DNA of 64,000 nt, taken from the NCBI GenBank assembly GCA_963737835.1, contig CAVTUH010000001.1, positions 3,782,001 through 3,846,000 of the forward strand. Reading direction: 5' to 3'. Below the pieces are notes generated by a model. That model searched no databases, was not told the origin of the DNA, and worked only from the letters and a program-made list of their open reading frames with translations. Position numbers and translations under genes: made by a program. Below are positions 41,512-50,706 of the stretch, one piece after another; position 1 is the first letter of the stretch, and every line of letters starts with the position of its first letter. This DNA is from Palsa-1248 sp963737835. GTDB taxonomy: Bacteria; Gemmatimonadota; Gemmatimonadetes; Gemmatimonadales; Gemmatimonadaceae.

Positions 41512-44433
41512 CTAGGTCGCGCCCGAACGTGGGTCAAGCAAACCATTGGCCGTTGCCGCGGCCAAGGGGGCGTGGGTGCGCCGGGTCGCTCGATGCACGT
41601 CCGTCTTCGCCTGTGAATCATCCAGCCGGAGCAGCGGTCGGAGCCACTCGGCGGTGTAGGACCCGGCCACATTTACCACCGCTTCGGGTGGCCCGATTGC
41701 GACGATGCGACCGCCTGCGTCTCCGGCGTCCGGGCCTAGATCGATGATCCAGTCGGCGAGCTTGATCACGTCGAGGTTGTGCTCGATGAGCACGACCGTA
41801 TGTCCTTGATCGACGAGACGGTCGAGGACGTCGGCGAGCTTGCGGATATCCTCGAGGTGCAGCCCGGTCGTCGGCTCGTCCATGATGTAGAGCTTCCGGC
41901 CATGCGTGCGACTCGCCTGGGCCAGTTCGCGCGCGATCTTGATGCGCTGCGCCTCGCCGCCCGACAACGTCGTCGCTGGCTGGCCCAAGCGCAGATACCC
42001 CAAGCCTACCCGCTGCAGCTGCCACAAGAGCGACGTCAGGCGCTCTTCCAGCGGGAACAATCGAATGGCCTCGTCGACCGTGAGCTCGAGCAGCTGTGCC
42101 ACGTTCCGACCGCGCAGTGTGACCTCGAGGACCTCCGGCTTGAACCGCGCACCGCCGCATATCTCGCACGGCACGAACACGTCGGCCATGAAGACCATCG
42201 CGATCTCTGTGTATCCAGCCCCTTCGCACGCGTCACAGCGGCCACCCGGCACGTTGAAGCTGAACGTCCCACGTGTGTAGCCGCGCTGTCTGGCAAGCGG
42301 GGTCGCGGCGAGCAGGCGGCGGAGCTCGTCGAAGGCCTTCACGTACGTGACGGGGTTCGAGCGTGGTGATCGCCCGATGGGCGACTGGTCGATCAGCACG
42401 ACATCGTCCAGCGAATCGACGCCCGTCAGCTCATCATAGTCGCCCACCCGTTCGCCGAGATGCTGTTTGGCGGTGTGCTCACCACGCAGATGCGTCTCGA
42501 GGGCGCGATACAGGACGTCGTGGACCAGCGTGCTCTTGCCCGATCCCGACACTCCGGTCACCACCGTCAGGGTGCCGAGCGGGATGAAGACGTCGATTCC
42601 CTTGAGATTGTGCGCACGGGCGCCTCGCAGCCGCAGCCATCGTGGTCCAGCCAGTCGCCGCTCAGCGGGCACCGGGATCTCCCGCGCACCCGAGAGATAC
42701 TGGCCGGTCAGCGGGCTCTCGGCGATCCGGGCAATCGGTCCACTGAAGACCACCGAGCCGCCATTGGCGCCACTTCCCGGACCCAGCTCGATCATGTAGT
42801 CCGCCTGCCGGATCGCCTCCGGGTCGTGTTCCACCACGAGCACCGTGTTGCCCGAGTCTCGCAGGCGCCGCAACAGAGCGAGCAGACGATCCATGTCGCG
42901 CGGGTGCAGGCCGATCGAGGGCTCATCCAGGACGTAGAGCGTGTCCACGAGCTTGGCGCCGAGGGAGTTGGCGAGCGCGATGCGTTGCGCTTCACCGCCG
43001 GAGAGTGAGCGCGCGGAGCGGTGCAACGAGAGATACGTCAATCCCACGTCGCAGAGGAATTGCACGCGCGCGCGGGCTTCCTCCAGGACGTGTTGGGCGA
43101 TACCGAGCTCGAACGGCGAGAGCTGGACTGTCTCGAGCCACTCCAGCAGTTGTTCGATGGGGAGCTCAGCCACGTCGGCGATCGTGCGACCCGCGATACG
43201 AACCCGCAGCGCCTCAGGACACAGCTTGCTGCCATGGCATGTCGCACACGTGTTCGCGGATTGGTACTGCCGCAGAAAGACGCGGATGTATTGCTTGTAG
43301 CGTTTGTCCTCCAGTCGTCGGAGGAAGGGGAGGATGCCCGTGTAGGCGCGTCCAGTCGCCGTGAGCAGCCGTTGCCGCTGCGCTGATGACAAGTCCGACC
43401 ACGGCACGTCGAAGGGAATGCCCTCCCGCCGGGCGAACTCCGCGAGCATTCGGCGCTGCTTGTCGTATCGCGGTTTCGTCCAGGGATCGATCGCGCCGTC
43501 GCGGAGCGATCGGTCCGGGTACGGCACGATGAGATGCTCATCGTACTCGAGCGTTGCGCCAAACCCATTACACGTGGGGCACGCGCCCCGGGGGCTATTG
43601 AACGAGAAGAGCTGCGGCGTCGGGCTCGGCGCCCGCGTGCCATCGTTGGGACACTCGAACCGTTCCGTGAAGTTGAGACGGGACGTCATGCGGCCGTCGA
43701 CCTCCAGCGGTTCTGGCAGCAGGATCACGCAATCGCCGTCGCCCTCCCGGAACGCCGTGCCAACCGCATCTGCGAGACGTCCGCCGATATCGGGATGGAT
43801 CGTCAATCGGTCGACCACGACGAGCGGGTCGCGCGCGGCTGCGAGATCGACGCCGGACCCAGGCAGATCTTCCAGCGACCGGATCACGCCGCCTACGCTC
43901 ACCCGCACGAAACCCTGCGCGTTGAGGTTCTCGACCGCCAGTTCGTGAGTGACGGCCGCGGACAGGCGCAGCGGAAAGGCGACGGCGATCCGAGTGTTGT
44001 CGGGGAGCGCGAGCACGGCGTCGGTCACCGACTGGACTGTGTCCGGGCGCATCTGCCGGCCGCACAGCGGACAGAACGTGTGACCGATGCGACTCCACAG
44101 GAGACGCAGATAATCGTAGATCTCGGTAGCCGTCCCGACAGTCGAGCGCGACGTCTTCGTTGGATTTTTTTGTTCGATCGCGACGGCGGGTGAGAGGCCC
44201 TCGACCGCGTCGACGTCGGGCTTTTCCATCCGCTCGAGGAACTGCCTCGCGTATGCGGACAGCGACTCCACGTAGCGTCGCTGGCCCTCGGCGTAAATCG
44301 TGTCGAACGCCAGAGAGGACTTCCCGGAGCCCGAGGGGCCCGTGATGACCGTGAACGCCCGTCGCGGAATCTCGATGTCGAAGTTCTTCAGGTTGTGCTG
44401 GCGCGCGCCACGGACGATCAGCCGGTCCTTCAC
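41512..44433 (-). CDS. uvrA: Excinuclease ABC subunit A
   Basis: 973 aa, slightly longer than the usual 940-960. Damage-recognition ATPase of nucleotide excision repair. Tandem ABC modules: first Walker A GPSGSGKSSLAFDTIYAEG near the N-terminus, zinc finger FCPLCGRQM and the CPTCNGFG segment, signature RSLSGGEAQRIALANSLG with YVLDEPSIGLHPRD. Second half: GVSGSGKSTLVHDVLY, CDACEGAG and PCEICGGARF zinc module, TTLSGGEAQRIKIARELAQ, LYIMDEPTTGLHLED. Both ATP sites are intact. A GlsB-like gene ends 10 nt upstream on the same strand. Confidence 0.98.
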   Translation of the reverse strand: MKDRLIVRGARQHNLKNFDIEIPRRAFTVITGPSGSGKSSLAFDTIYAEGQRRYVESLSAYARQFLERMEKPDVDAVEGLSPAVAIEQKNPTKTSRSTVGTATEIYDYLRLLWSRIGHTFCPLCGRQMRPDTVQSVTDAVLALPDNTRIAVAFPLRLSAAVTHELAVENLNAQGFVRVSVGGVIRSLEDLPGSGVDLAAARDPLVVVDRLTIHPDIGGRLADAVGTAFREGDGDCVILLPEPLEVDGRMTSRLNFTERFECPNDGTRAPSPTPQLFSFNSPRGACPTCNGFGATLEYDEHLIVPYPDRSLRDGAIDPWTKPRYDKQRRMLAEFARREGIPFDVPWSDLSSAQRQRLLTATGRAYTGILPFLRRLEDKRYKQYIRVFLRQYQSANTCATCHGSKLCPEALRVRIAGRTIADVAELPIEQLLEWLETVQLSPFELGIAQHVLEEARARVQFLCDVGLTYLSLHRSARSLSGGEAQRIALANSLGAKLVDTLYVLDEPSIGLHPRDMDRLLALLRRLRDSGNTVLVVEHDPEAIRQADYMIELGPGSGANGGSVVFSGPIARIAESPLTGQYLSGAREIPVPAERRLAGPRWLRLRGARAHNLKGIDVFIPLGTLTVVTGVSGSGKSTLVHDVLYRALETHLRGEHTAKQHLGERVGDYDELTGVDSLDDVVLIDQSPIGRSPRSNPVTYVKAFDELRRLLAATPLARQRGYTRGTFSFNVPGGRCDACEGAGYTEIAMVFMADVFVPCEICGGARFKPEVLEVTLRGRNVAQLLELTVDEAIRLFPLEERLTSLLWQLQRVGLGYLRLGQPATTLSGGEAQRIKIARELAQASRTHGRKLYIMDEPTTGLHLEDIRKLADVLDRLVDQGHTVVLIEHNLDVIKLADWIIDLGPDAGDAGGRIVAIGPPEAVVNVAGSYTAEWLRPLLRLDDSQAKTDVHRATRRTHAPLAAATANGLLDPRSGAT

Positions 44434-44443
44434 AGATCGAAAG

Positions 44444-44776
44444 CTAGCCGGGTGGGGAGCGGTCGGATCGGTCGTCGCTCCAGCCGGAATGTGGTGCGCC
44501 GCGGCGCGACCGCGCCGTGAGGCGTTTCACGACACGGCCGATCACCAGGATGACCACGGCGCCCAGGGTCGCCAGCGCGAGCGACCACACATCGAGTCGT
44601 CCGGCGGTCACCGGTCCCAGACCCAGTCGGGTGCCAATGAGGCCGCCAATGAACGCGCCGAGGATCCCAAGCGCGGTCGTCACGATGCAGCCGGACGGGT
44701 CCCGTCCGGGCATGAGATACTTGGCGAGCCCTCCGGCGACCAGGCCGAGCACGATCCAGTGGAGCCACAATGGCAC
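44444..44776 (-). CDS. GlsB/YeaQ/YmgE-family membrane protein
   Basis: 110 aa from GTG 44776, chosen because the family begins with a helix like LHWIVLGLVAGGLAKYLMPG. A longer frame to 44845 adds 23 unconserved residues. Three hydrophobic segments: the first helix, GCIVTTALGILGAFIGGLIG, and WSLALATLGAVVILVIG. The MPGRDPSG turn is typical of the transglycosylase-associated (Transgly_assoc) family of small stress-linked inner-membrane proteins. The C-terminus is charged and unconserved. It may be co-transcribed with uvrA. The role is not established. Confidence 0.85.
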   Translation of the reverse strand: MPLWLHWIVLGLVAGGLAKYLMPGRDPSGCIVTTALGILGAFIGGLIGTRLGLGPVTAGRLDVWSLALATLGAVVILVIGRVVKRLTARSRRGAPHSGWSDDRSDRSPPG

Positions 44777-44895
44777 GAAGCACGTCCCTAGTAAAGCGAG
44801 TCGCTGCGGCGCGAGGAGGATGGGCGCGCGCGAAATCCACGTCAAGAAACGCGTCCCTCCCGTGGTGGTTTCGCGGGCGTTAGCCTTCGGCCTAC

Positions 44896-46785
44896 ATGGC
44901 AGATGGGCCCGGCGGCGGGATACACGACGAAGAGGTTCTGGGCAAAGCGTACAATGCGCGGCTGACGCGGCGACTCGCTACGTACGTGCGCCCGTATTGG
45001 CTGCTGGTGGCCGCAGCCGTAGCCTTGTTGTCTGCCGACGCCGGGCTACAACTCGTCCCTCCGATCCTCACGCGCCGCGTGATCGATGTGGCGCTCCCGG
45101 CCCGCGATGGGACAGCGATCGCGCACGCCGCCGCGCTGTTCGCGCTGACTCTGGTGATCCAGTTCGGATGCCAATACGGCGAAACCATGCTGACCAGTTT
45201 GCTCGGTCAGCGGGTGATCCGTGATCTCCGACTCCAGCTCTTCGGTCATTTGCAGCGGCTCCCGATCGCGTTCTTCGATCGCAATCCCGTCGGCCGGCTG
45301 ATGACCCGTGTCACGTCCGACATCGAAGCATTGAACGAGTTGTTCACGTCAGGAGTCGTCGCCGGGCTCGGAGACCTTTTCACGCTGCTGGCGATCGCGG
45401 TCTTGATGGTGGTCATGGACTGGCGACTCGCGCTCGCTGCGTTCGCCGTGATTCCCCTGGTCGTTCTGACGTCGCACCTCTTCCGCATCAACGTCCGTCG
45501 GTCCTATCGTGACATCCGCACCCGGCTCGCGCGGATCAACGCGTTCCTGCAGGAACGACTCACGGGCGTGCGCATCGTGCAGCTCTTCGGGCGCGAGGAC
45601 AGCGAGGCCGTTCGGTTCGACGCACTCAATCGCGCCCACCTGGACGCGAACCTGCAGTCGATCACGTATTACGCCCTGTACTTTCCGGCAATCGAAGTCC
45701 TCACGTCGATAGCCCTCGCCAGCCTGCTCGTCACCGGGGCGGCGCGCGCATCGGCGGGTTCACTCACCGTCGGCACGGTCGCCGCGTTCCTGCTGCTCGT
45801 TCGGCGGTTTTTCCAGCCGTTGCAAGACCTTTCGGACAAATACAACATCTTACAGCAGGCGATGGCGGCTTCGGAGCGCGTGTTTCGACTGTTGGACGAG
45901 CCGGAAGGCCTGGCCGGCGATGCATCTGCACCGCCAGACAGGACTCCGGCGGTGCGTCACGCCCCTTCCGCGATGGTGATCGACCGCGCGGGTGGTGGGG
46001 GAGTCCGGGGTGTAACGGTTGCCTTCGAGGATGTCTGGTTCGCGTATGACGTCGCGCATCTCGCGGCCGACGGCCAGGCGCCAGGCGAGCCGGAGTGGGT
46101 GCTCAAAGGCGTGAGCTTCCGGGCAGCGCCGGGTGAGACCGTCGCGCTCGTTGGCCATACGGGTGCGGGCAAGACGACGGTTGTGAGCCTGTTGATGCGA
46201 TTCTACGATCCGCAGCGTGGGCGAATCACGCTCGACGGTGTGGACATCCGGGAGCTCTCGGTCTCGGATCTTCGTAGCCGGATCGGCTACGTGCAGCAGG
46301 ACATCTTTCTGTTCGCGGGCGACGTGGCGAGCAACATCCGGCTCTCCAGCCCGCTGTCGGACGCCGATGTCACGCGCGCGGCCGAGCGCGTCGGCGCCGG
46401 CCCGATCGTCCAACGCCTACCTGGTGGATACGGATACTTACTGGGTGAGCGGGGTGCGTCGATCAGCGTCGGCGAGCGTCAGTTGCTGGCGTTTGCGCGT
46501 GCCATCGCTGCCAACCCTTCGCTCTTGATTCTCGACGAGGCGACCAGCGCCATCGACAGCGAGATCGAAGCCGAGATTCAGGCTGCGTTGCGGACCTTGA
46601 TGGAGGGGCGGACGACCATCGCCGTTGCCCATCGCCTCAGCACGATTGTCGACGCCGACGAGATTCTCGTCATGCAGCACGGCGAGGTCCGTGAGCGCGG
46701 CACTCACCGCGAGCTTCTTGCGCTTGGCGGCGCCTATGAGCACTTGTATCGGCTGCAAGTTGGTGAACCAGCGGCGGCACTGTAG
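44896..46785 (+). CDS. ABC exporter half-transporter (MsbA/LmrA type)
   Basis: 629 aa with an N-terminal six-helix domain (about 25-330; PYWLLVAAAVALLSADAGLQ is helix 1) and a C-terminal ATPase (about 375-629): Walker A VGHTGAGKTTVVSLLMRF, Q-loop YVQQDIFLFAGDVASNIRLS, signature ISVGERQLLAFARAIA, Walker B LLILDEATSAIDSE, switch His in VAHRLSTI. The signature has SVGER in place of SGGQ, common in the YheH/LmrA group. It works as a homodimer, or as a heterodimer with a partner not seen here. Candidate substrates are lipids or drugs. It is divergent from the GlsB-like gene. Confidence 0.94.
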   Translation: MADGPGGGIHDEEVLGKAYNARLTRRLATYVRPYWLLVAAAVALLSADAGLQLVPPILTRRVIDVALPARDGTAIAHAAALFALTLVIQFGCQYGETMLTSLLGQRVIRDLRLQLFGHLQRLPIAFFDRNPVGRLMTRVTSDIEALNELFTSGVVAGLGDLFTLLAIAVLMVVMDWRLALAAFAVIPLVVLTSHLFRINVRRSYRDIRTRLARINAFLQERLTGVRIVQLFGREDSEAVRFDALNRAHLDANLQSITYYALYFPAIEVLTSIALASLLVTGAARASAGSLTVGTVAAFLLLVRRFFQPLQDLSDKYNILQQAMAASERVFRLLDEPEGLAGDASAPPDRTPAVRHAPSAMVIDRAGGGGVRGVTVAFEDVWFAYDVAHLAADGQAPGEPEWVLKGVSFRAAPGETVALVGHTGAGKTTVVSLLMRFYDPQRGRITLDGVDIRELSVSDLRSRIGYVQQDIFLFAGDVASNIRLSSPLSDADVTRAAERVGAGPIVQRLPGGYGYLLGERGASISVGERQLLAFARAIAANPSLLILDEATSAIDSEIEAEIQAALRTLMEGRTTIAVAHRLSTIVDADEILVMQHGEVRERGTHRELLALGGAYEHLYRLQVGEPAAAL

Positions 46786-46861
46786 GCGTGGCACCTCGCT
46801 CGCGCTTCCTTGCCAGCCCCGGCAGTCACTCGTAGCTTTGCCGTCTTAACCGAACCCCGTG

Positions 46862-48319
46862 ATGCCGTACCTCCAGATCAACGATAAACAGGTACAGCTC
46901 CGTCCCGGCGAGACCCGAATCGGTGTCGGCGGCCAGGTGGAGGTCCGGCTCCCGGGGCCCACGACAGGGGCGGGGCCGTTGTTGGCGATCGTCGAGGTCG
47001 GACGCGACAACCATGTCGCCGTCCGTCGGGCGACCGCCGACGCGGTCGTGCGCGTCAATGGCGTCTTGCTGGGCGCCGAGCCCACGCCTTTGCTGCACGG
47101 CGACAAGATCGAGGTTGCCGGCACGGAGCTGTATTACGGGGACGATCGGAAAGGGGGCAGCACGCAGTTCATCACCGCGGCCAACGTCCCGGACATGGCC
47201 CGTCTTCGCGTCGCGGTGCCCCCGCGCGCGACGGCCATCACCGGTGGTCGGGTGATCTCGTTGGTCGATGGTCGCGAATACACGGTCGGTGCGGGGTTGG
47301 TGTTTGGCCGTGATGCCACCTGCGACGTCGTGATTGCGTCGTCCGAAGTGTCTCGGCGGCATGCCGAGATCGTGGCGGGCGACGCAGGATATGTCGTGAC
47401 GGACAGCAGCACGAATGGCCTCTTCGTCAACGGAGAACGCGTCGAGGGGATGCAGATCCTGGGACGGGCCGACATCCTCCGCATCGGGCCCGAGGAGTTT
47501 CGGTTCTACGCTGACGCGGCGGCTCCTGAGGCTGCCGCATCGCCAGCGGCCCAAGTTGGGCCTGCCAAGAGCGCTCCGTCGTCGTCCCCGCCCGTGCGAC
47601 CCGGGGCCGCTGGCGAGCGGCCGGTCGGTCAGCCACCTATTAAGGAAGTCGAGGCAGCCGATGACACGGGCGAGGCCGAGGCTGCGGCCGCTCCGTCGCG
47701 TGCGCCGCGCGGGGCAATCGCCACGCTCCTGGTCGTGAGTGGGGGCGTGCTCAAAGGCGAGATCTATCCGGTGAAATCGATCCTGGCGCACCTTGGGCGC
47801 GGAGAGCACAACGACGTCATCGTCCCGGAGGAGAGCATCTCCGACTCTCACGCGAAGCTCCAACGCCGGGACGGCGTGTGGTATATCACTGACGTGGGAT
47901 CGACCAACGGCACGTACGTTGCCGGCCGACGTATCACGGCCGAGGAACGATTGGGGCAGACAGCCGAGATTCGGTTGGGTGGCGTCAAACTCTCGTTCGA
48001 GGCCGTCGCGACAGAGCCGAGCACTGGGCCGAGGGGTGCGACGCGCGAACTGACTGGCGCGGCGCCCCCCGAGACCCCGCGGCGTGCGGCACCCGCTCCG
48101 CGCCCGGCGGCGGGGGTAGGGGAGCGCGCTGCGGCTCCGGCGCAAGGGCGTGGTGGTGCTGCACAACCCGCCCGTCGCGAGCCATCGATCGCTGCGCGCG
48201 CGGGGGAGGGGAAGGCGGCCACCACTTCGTCGGAATCCCGAACTCCGTGGGGCTGGATCCTGCTGGTAGTGGCGGCGATGGCCGCAGTGGCGACGTTCTA
48301 TTTCACGAAGGTGCGGTAG
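46862..48319 (+). CDS. Multi-FHA protein with C-terminal membrane anchor
   Basis: About 485 aa from ATG 46862 (a GTG is 3 nt upstream). An N-terminal FHA-like fold (residues 1-90, RPGETRIGVGGQVEVRLPG; VAVRRATADAVVRVNGVLLG), a canonical FHA at about 130-220 (LVFGRDATCDVVIASSEVSR and RHAEIVAGD, then DSSTNGLFVNGERVEGMQ), an Ala/Pro linker, a second canonical FHA at about 285-375 (LGRGEHNDVIVPEESISDSH, VGSTNGTYVAGRRI), a long Ala/Pro/Gly linker and a C-terminal helix (WGWILLVVAAMAAVATFYF). It binds phosphothreonine proteins at the membrane. It overlaps the PP2C gene by one base (TAGTG). Confidence 0.92.
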   Translation: MPYLQINDKQVQLRPGETRIGVGGQVEVRLPGPTTGAGPLLAIVEVGRDNHVAVRRATADAVVRVNGVLLGAEPTPLLHGDKIEVAGTELYYGDDRKGGSTQFITAANVPDMARLRVAVPPRATAITGGRVISLVDGREYTVGAGLVFGRDATCDVVIASSEVSRRHAEIVAGDAGYVVTDSSTNGLFVNGERVEGMQILGRADILRIGPEEFRFYADAAAPEAAASPAAQVGPAKSAPSSSPPVRPGAAGERPVGQPPIKEVEAADDTGEAEAAAAPSRAPRGAIATLLVVSGGVLKGEIYPVKSILAHLGRGEHNDVIVPEESISDSHAKLQRRDGVWYITDVGSTNGTYVAGRRITAEERLGQTAEIRLGGVKLSFEAVATEPSTGPRGATRELTGAAPPETPRRAAPAPRPAAGVGERAAAPAQGRGGAAQPARREPSIAARAGEGKAATTSSESRTPWGWILLVVAAMAAVATFYFTKVR

Positions 48320-49137
48320 TGCATCTCACCTACGCCTCCCGCAGCGATGTGGGGATGATTCGTTCCGGCAACGAAGACAGTGTCTTCGCCGATGCCAACG
48401 CCTTCCGGGGCGTTTTCATGGTGGCTGATGGCATGGGTGGTCACGCCGCCGGTGAGATCGCGAGCGACATGGCGGTTCGCATAGTCACACGCGAGCTGGC
48501 TCGGCTCCGCGACATCGCCGCGCCAGACGGTGAGGCCGCACTCAAGACGGCTCTGCGCGATGCCAATCGGGCGATCTTCGAGCGCACGTTGGCTGAGCTC
48601 GACAAGCAAGGCATGGGCACGACTGCATCGGTGCTGTTGCTCGTCGGCTCGCGGTACCTGATCGGGCAGGTGGGAGATTCCCGCGTCTACCGCGCGCGAA
48701 ATGGAGTCCTGGAGCAGCTGACCAAGGACCACTCCTACGTCCAGGAGCAGGTGGACGCAGGGTACATCACGCCGGAGCAGGCCAGGTTTCACCCCTACAG
48801 CAACGTCATCACCCGTTGCGTTGGGGCCAGCCGGGAGGTCGAGCCGGACACCTACAACGGCGTTGTGCAGGCTGGCGACGTATTTCTGGTAGCCAGCGAT
48901 GGCCTGACGGGGATGGTGGATGACGCGCGTCTGCAAACCCTGCTGACGTCCCGTGCGTCGCCAGGGCGCCTGGTGGATGCGCTGATCAACGAGGCGAACG
49001 GACGGGGCGGCCTCGACAACATCACGGCCGTCGTCGTACAGGTGCTGTCGGCCGACGACCCATGCACAGACGGGCCGACTGGGGAGAGCCCCGCCACCGT
49101 GGACAACAACACGCCGACGCGTCCTGTGCGGCGGTAG
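48319..49137 (+). CDS. PP2C-family serine/threonine protein phosphatase
   Basis: 272 aa from GTG 48319, which shares a base with the upstream stop. Metal-dependent phosphatase motifs: YASRSDVGMIRSGNEDSVFA (motif 1, Asp/Asn/Glu), FMVADGMGGHAAGEIAS (motif 2), DKQGMGTTASVLLLVG, YLIGQVGDSRVYRARNG, LTKDHSYVQEQVDAGYI, VFLVASDGLTGMVDD and GRGGLDNITAVVV. All metal-binding Asp residues are present. It is coupled to the FHA gene and would reverse Ser/Thr phosphorylation, the counterpart of the kinase at the left edge of the window. Confidence 0.96.
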   Translation: MHLTYASRSDVGMIRSGNEDSVFADANAFRGVFMVADGMGGHAAGEIASDMAVRIVTRELARLRDIAAPDGEAALKTALRDANRAIFERTLAELDKQGMGTTASVLLLVGSRYLIGQVGDSRVYRARNGVLEQLTKDHSYVQEQVDAGYITPEQARFHPYSNVITRCVGASREVEPDTYNGVVQAGDVFLVASDGLTGMVDDARLQTLLTSRASPGRLVDALINEANGRGGLDNITAVVVQVLSADDPCTDGPTGESPATVDNNTPTRPVRR

Positions 49138-49171
49138 TGCGTCGTGCGCGACCGGTGAGAGGCGGATCGCT

Positions 49172-49360
49172 GTGACAGATGAACGCCCAGACTCGGTCGG
49201 AGAGGTCGCTGAGCTCTATCTTGGCAATATCCTCTTCGCCCTCGAGCGCACTGCAGTCGCGCTGGAGGAGGAAGCGCGCCGCGACGACGCCGCGTTTTAT
49301 CGCGGGATCGCTCGCGCGCTGGCCGAGGCCCGTGGGCGTGCGCTTCGGGCGGGAAAGTAA
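49172..49360 (+). CDS. Small protein of unknown function
   Basis: 62 aa from GTG 49172 (GAGAGGCGG upstream). Acidic start, then two helical segments (VGEVAELYLGNILFALERTA and DDAAFYRGIARALAEARGR). No family recognised. It follows the PP2C gene by 34 nt on the same strand and precedes transaldolase by 83 nt, so it may belong to the signalling operon. The amphipathic helices favour a real gene, but chance is not excluded. Confidence 0.5.
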   Translation: MTDERPDSVGEVAELYLGNILFALERTAVALEEEARRDDAAFYRGIARALAEARGRALRAGK

Positions 49361-49443
49361 AGGCGCCGACACCGTCGATCGTCACAGGCTCGCACACCCC
49401 CACGAGGTCGCCTTTGCGATCGCCTAACGTATAGGTTCCATCT

Positions 49444-50586
49444 ATGCCAACTCCTCAGACTCCCTCTCCGCTGCAGCGGCTTCACGATGCTGGCCAATCC
49501 ATTTGGTTGGACTTCATCGACCGGACCATGCTGCACAATGGCGACCTCCAACATCGGATCCGTGACGAAGCCGTCACGGGCATGACCTCCAATCCAACGA
49601 TTTTCGAAAAAGCGTTGGCTGAGGGAACGGCATACGACGCCCAGCTCGCGGCGATCGGGAGCGATCCCGAGGGCACGCCGCAGGCGCTCTTCGAGGAGAT
49701 CGCGACGGAGGACGTCCGGAGCGCGTGTGATTTGTTCCGCCCGGTGTACGACGCGACGCGAAGTGGAGACGGCTATGTGTCGATCGAAGTGTCGCCCGGG
49801 GTCGCGCTGGACGCGAAGCGCACGATCGACGAGGCACGGCGCCTCTGGTCATCCGTTGCGCGACCGAACGTCCTGATCAAGGTCCCGGGGACCGTCGAAG
49901 GGGCGCGTGCCGTTCGCGAGCTGACGGCGGCGGGCATCAACGTGAACATCACGTTGCTCTTCGCCGTCGAGGCCCACGCGCGGGTGATCGAAGCGTACAT
50001 CGCGGGTCTCGAGGACCGTGTCCGTGCGGGGCAGCCGATCGATCGGATCGCGTCGGTTGCCAGCTTCTTCGTGAGTCGCGTGGATACGGAAGTCGACAAG
50101 CGGCTCGATGCCCTTGCGGCGCAGCGCAGCGGGGCCGACCGCGACCGCATCCTCGGTCTTCGCGGGCGTGCGGCGATTGCCAACGCAAAGCATGCCTACC
50201 AGCTGTTCGTGCAGCGGTTCGCGGGCCCTCGGTGGGCGCCGCTCGCGGAAAAGGGCGCACACGTGCAGCGGCCGCTGTGGGCGAGCACCAGCACGAAGAA
50301 TCCTGCGTATCGCGATGTGATGTACGTGGAGCAACTGATCGGGCCCGACACCGTCAACACCTTGCCACCCGCGACCCTCGAGGCGTTCCGTGACCATGGA
50401 GTCGTGGCGCGCACCGTCGACGCGGACCTGCCACAGGCCGATCGCGTGATCGCAGATATCGAGGCGGCTGGCGTGTCGATGACTGACGTGACCGACCAAC
50501 TCCTGCGCGAGGGGATCGCGAGCTTTCAGAAGTCCTACGATTCACTCCTGGCCGGCTTGGAGCGCAAACGGCACGCGTTGGTGTGA
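49444..50586 (+). CDS. tal: Transaldolase (long, TalB-like bacterial form)
   Basis: 380 aa, the length of the longer TAL class. It transfers dihydroxyacetone units between sugar phosphates in the non-oxidative pentose phosphate pathway. Motifs: GQSIWLDFIDRTMLHNG, AVTGMTSNPTIFEKAL, Schiff-base lysine in NVLIKVPGTVEGARAV, GINVNITLLFAVEAHARVIE, VASFFVSRVDTEVD, PLWASTSTKNPAYRDVMYVE, and TVNTLPPATLEAF. A nested repeat with terminator hairpin follows the stop. Confidence 0.97.
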   Translation: MPTPQTPSPLQRLHDAGQSIWLDFIDRTMLHNGDLQHRIRDEAVTGMTSNPTIFEKALAEGTAYDAQLAAIGSDPEGTPQALFEEIATEDVRSACDLFRPVYDATRSGDGYVSIEVSPGVALDAKRTIDEARRLWSSVARPNVLIKVPGTVEGARAVRELTAAGINVNITLLFAVEAHARVIEAYIAGLEDRVRAGQPIDRIASVASFFVSRVDTEVDKRLDALAAQRSGADRDRILGLRGRAAIANAKHAYQLFVQRFAGPRWAPLAEKGAHVQRPLWASTSTKNPAYRDVMYVEQLIGPDTVNTLPPATLEAFRDHGVVARTVDADLPQADRVIADIEAAGVSMTDVTDQLLREGIASFQKSYDSLLAGLERKRHALV

Positions 50587-50590
50587 AGAG

Positions 50591-50706
50591 CTAGACGCTG
50601 GACGTTGGACGTTAGACGTTGGAAAACACACCTCGAGGGCCAGCTACTGGTTGCGTAGCCGGCCCTCGAAGTTTGTCCAACGTCTAACGTCCAACGTCCA
50701 ACGTCC
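50591..50706. repeat. Nested inverted repeat with GAGGGCCAG hairpin (F-C), terminator
   Basis: Left arm of heptamers (50591-50622, CTAGACGCTGGACGTTGGAC and on) and a right arm (50675-50706) that is almost its exact reverse complement over about 31 nt. Between them is hairpin TCGAGGGCC (50633-50641)/GGCCCTCGA (50661-50669), extended inward by GCTAC/GTAGC past an A-C mismatch. It lies exactly between convergent transaldolase and the lipoprotein gene, touching the latter's stop. Confidence 0.87.
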
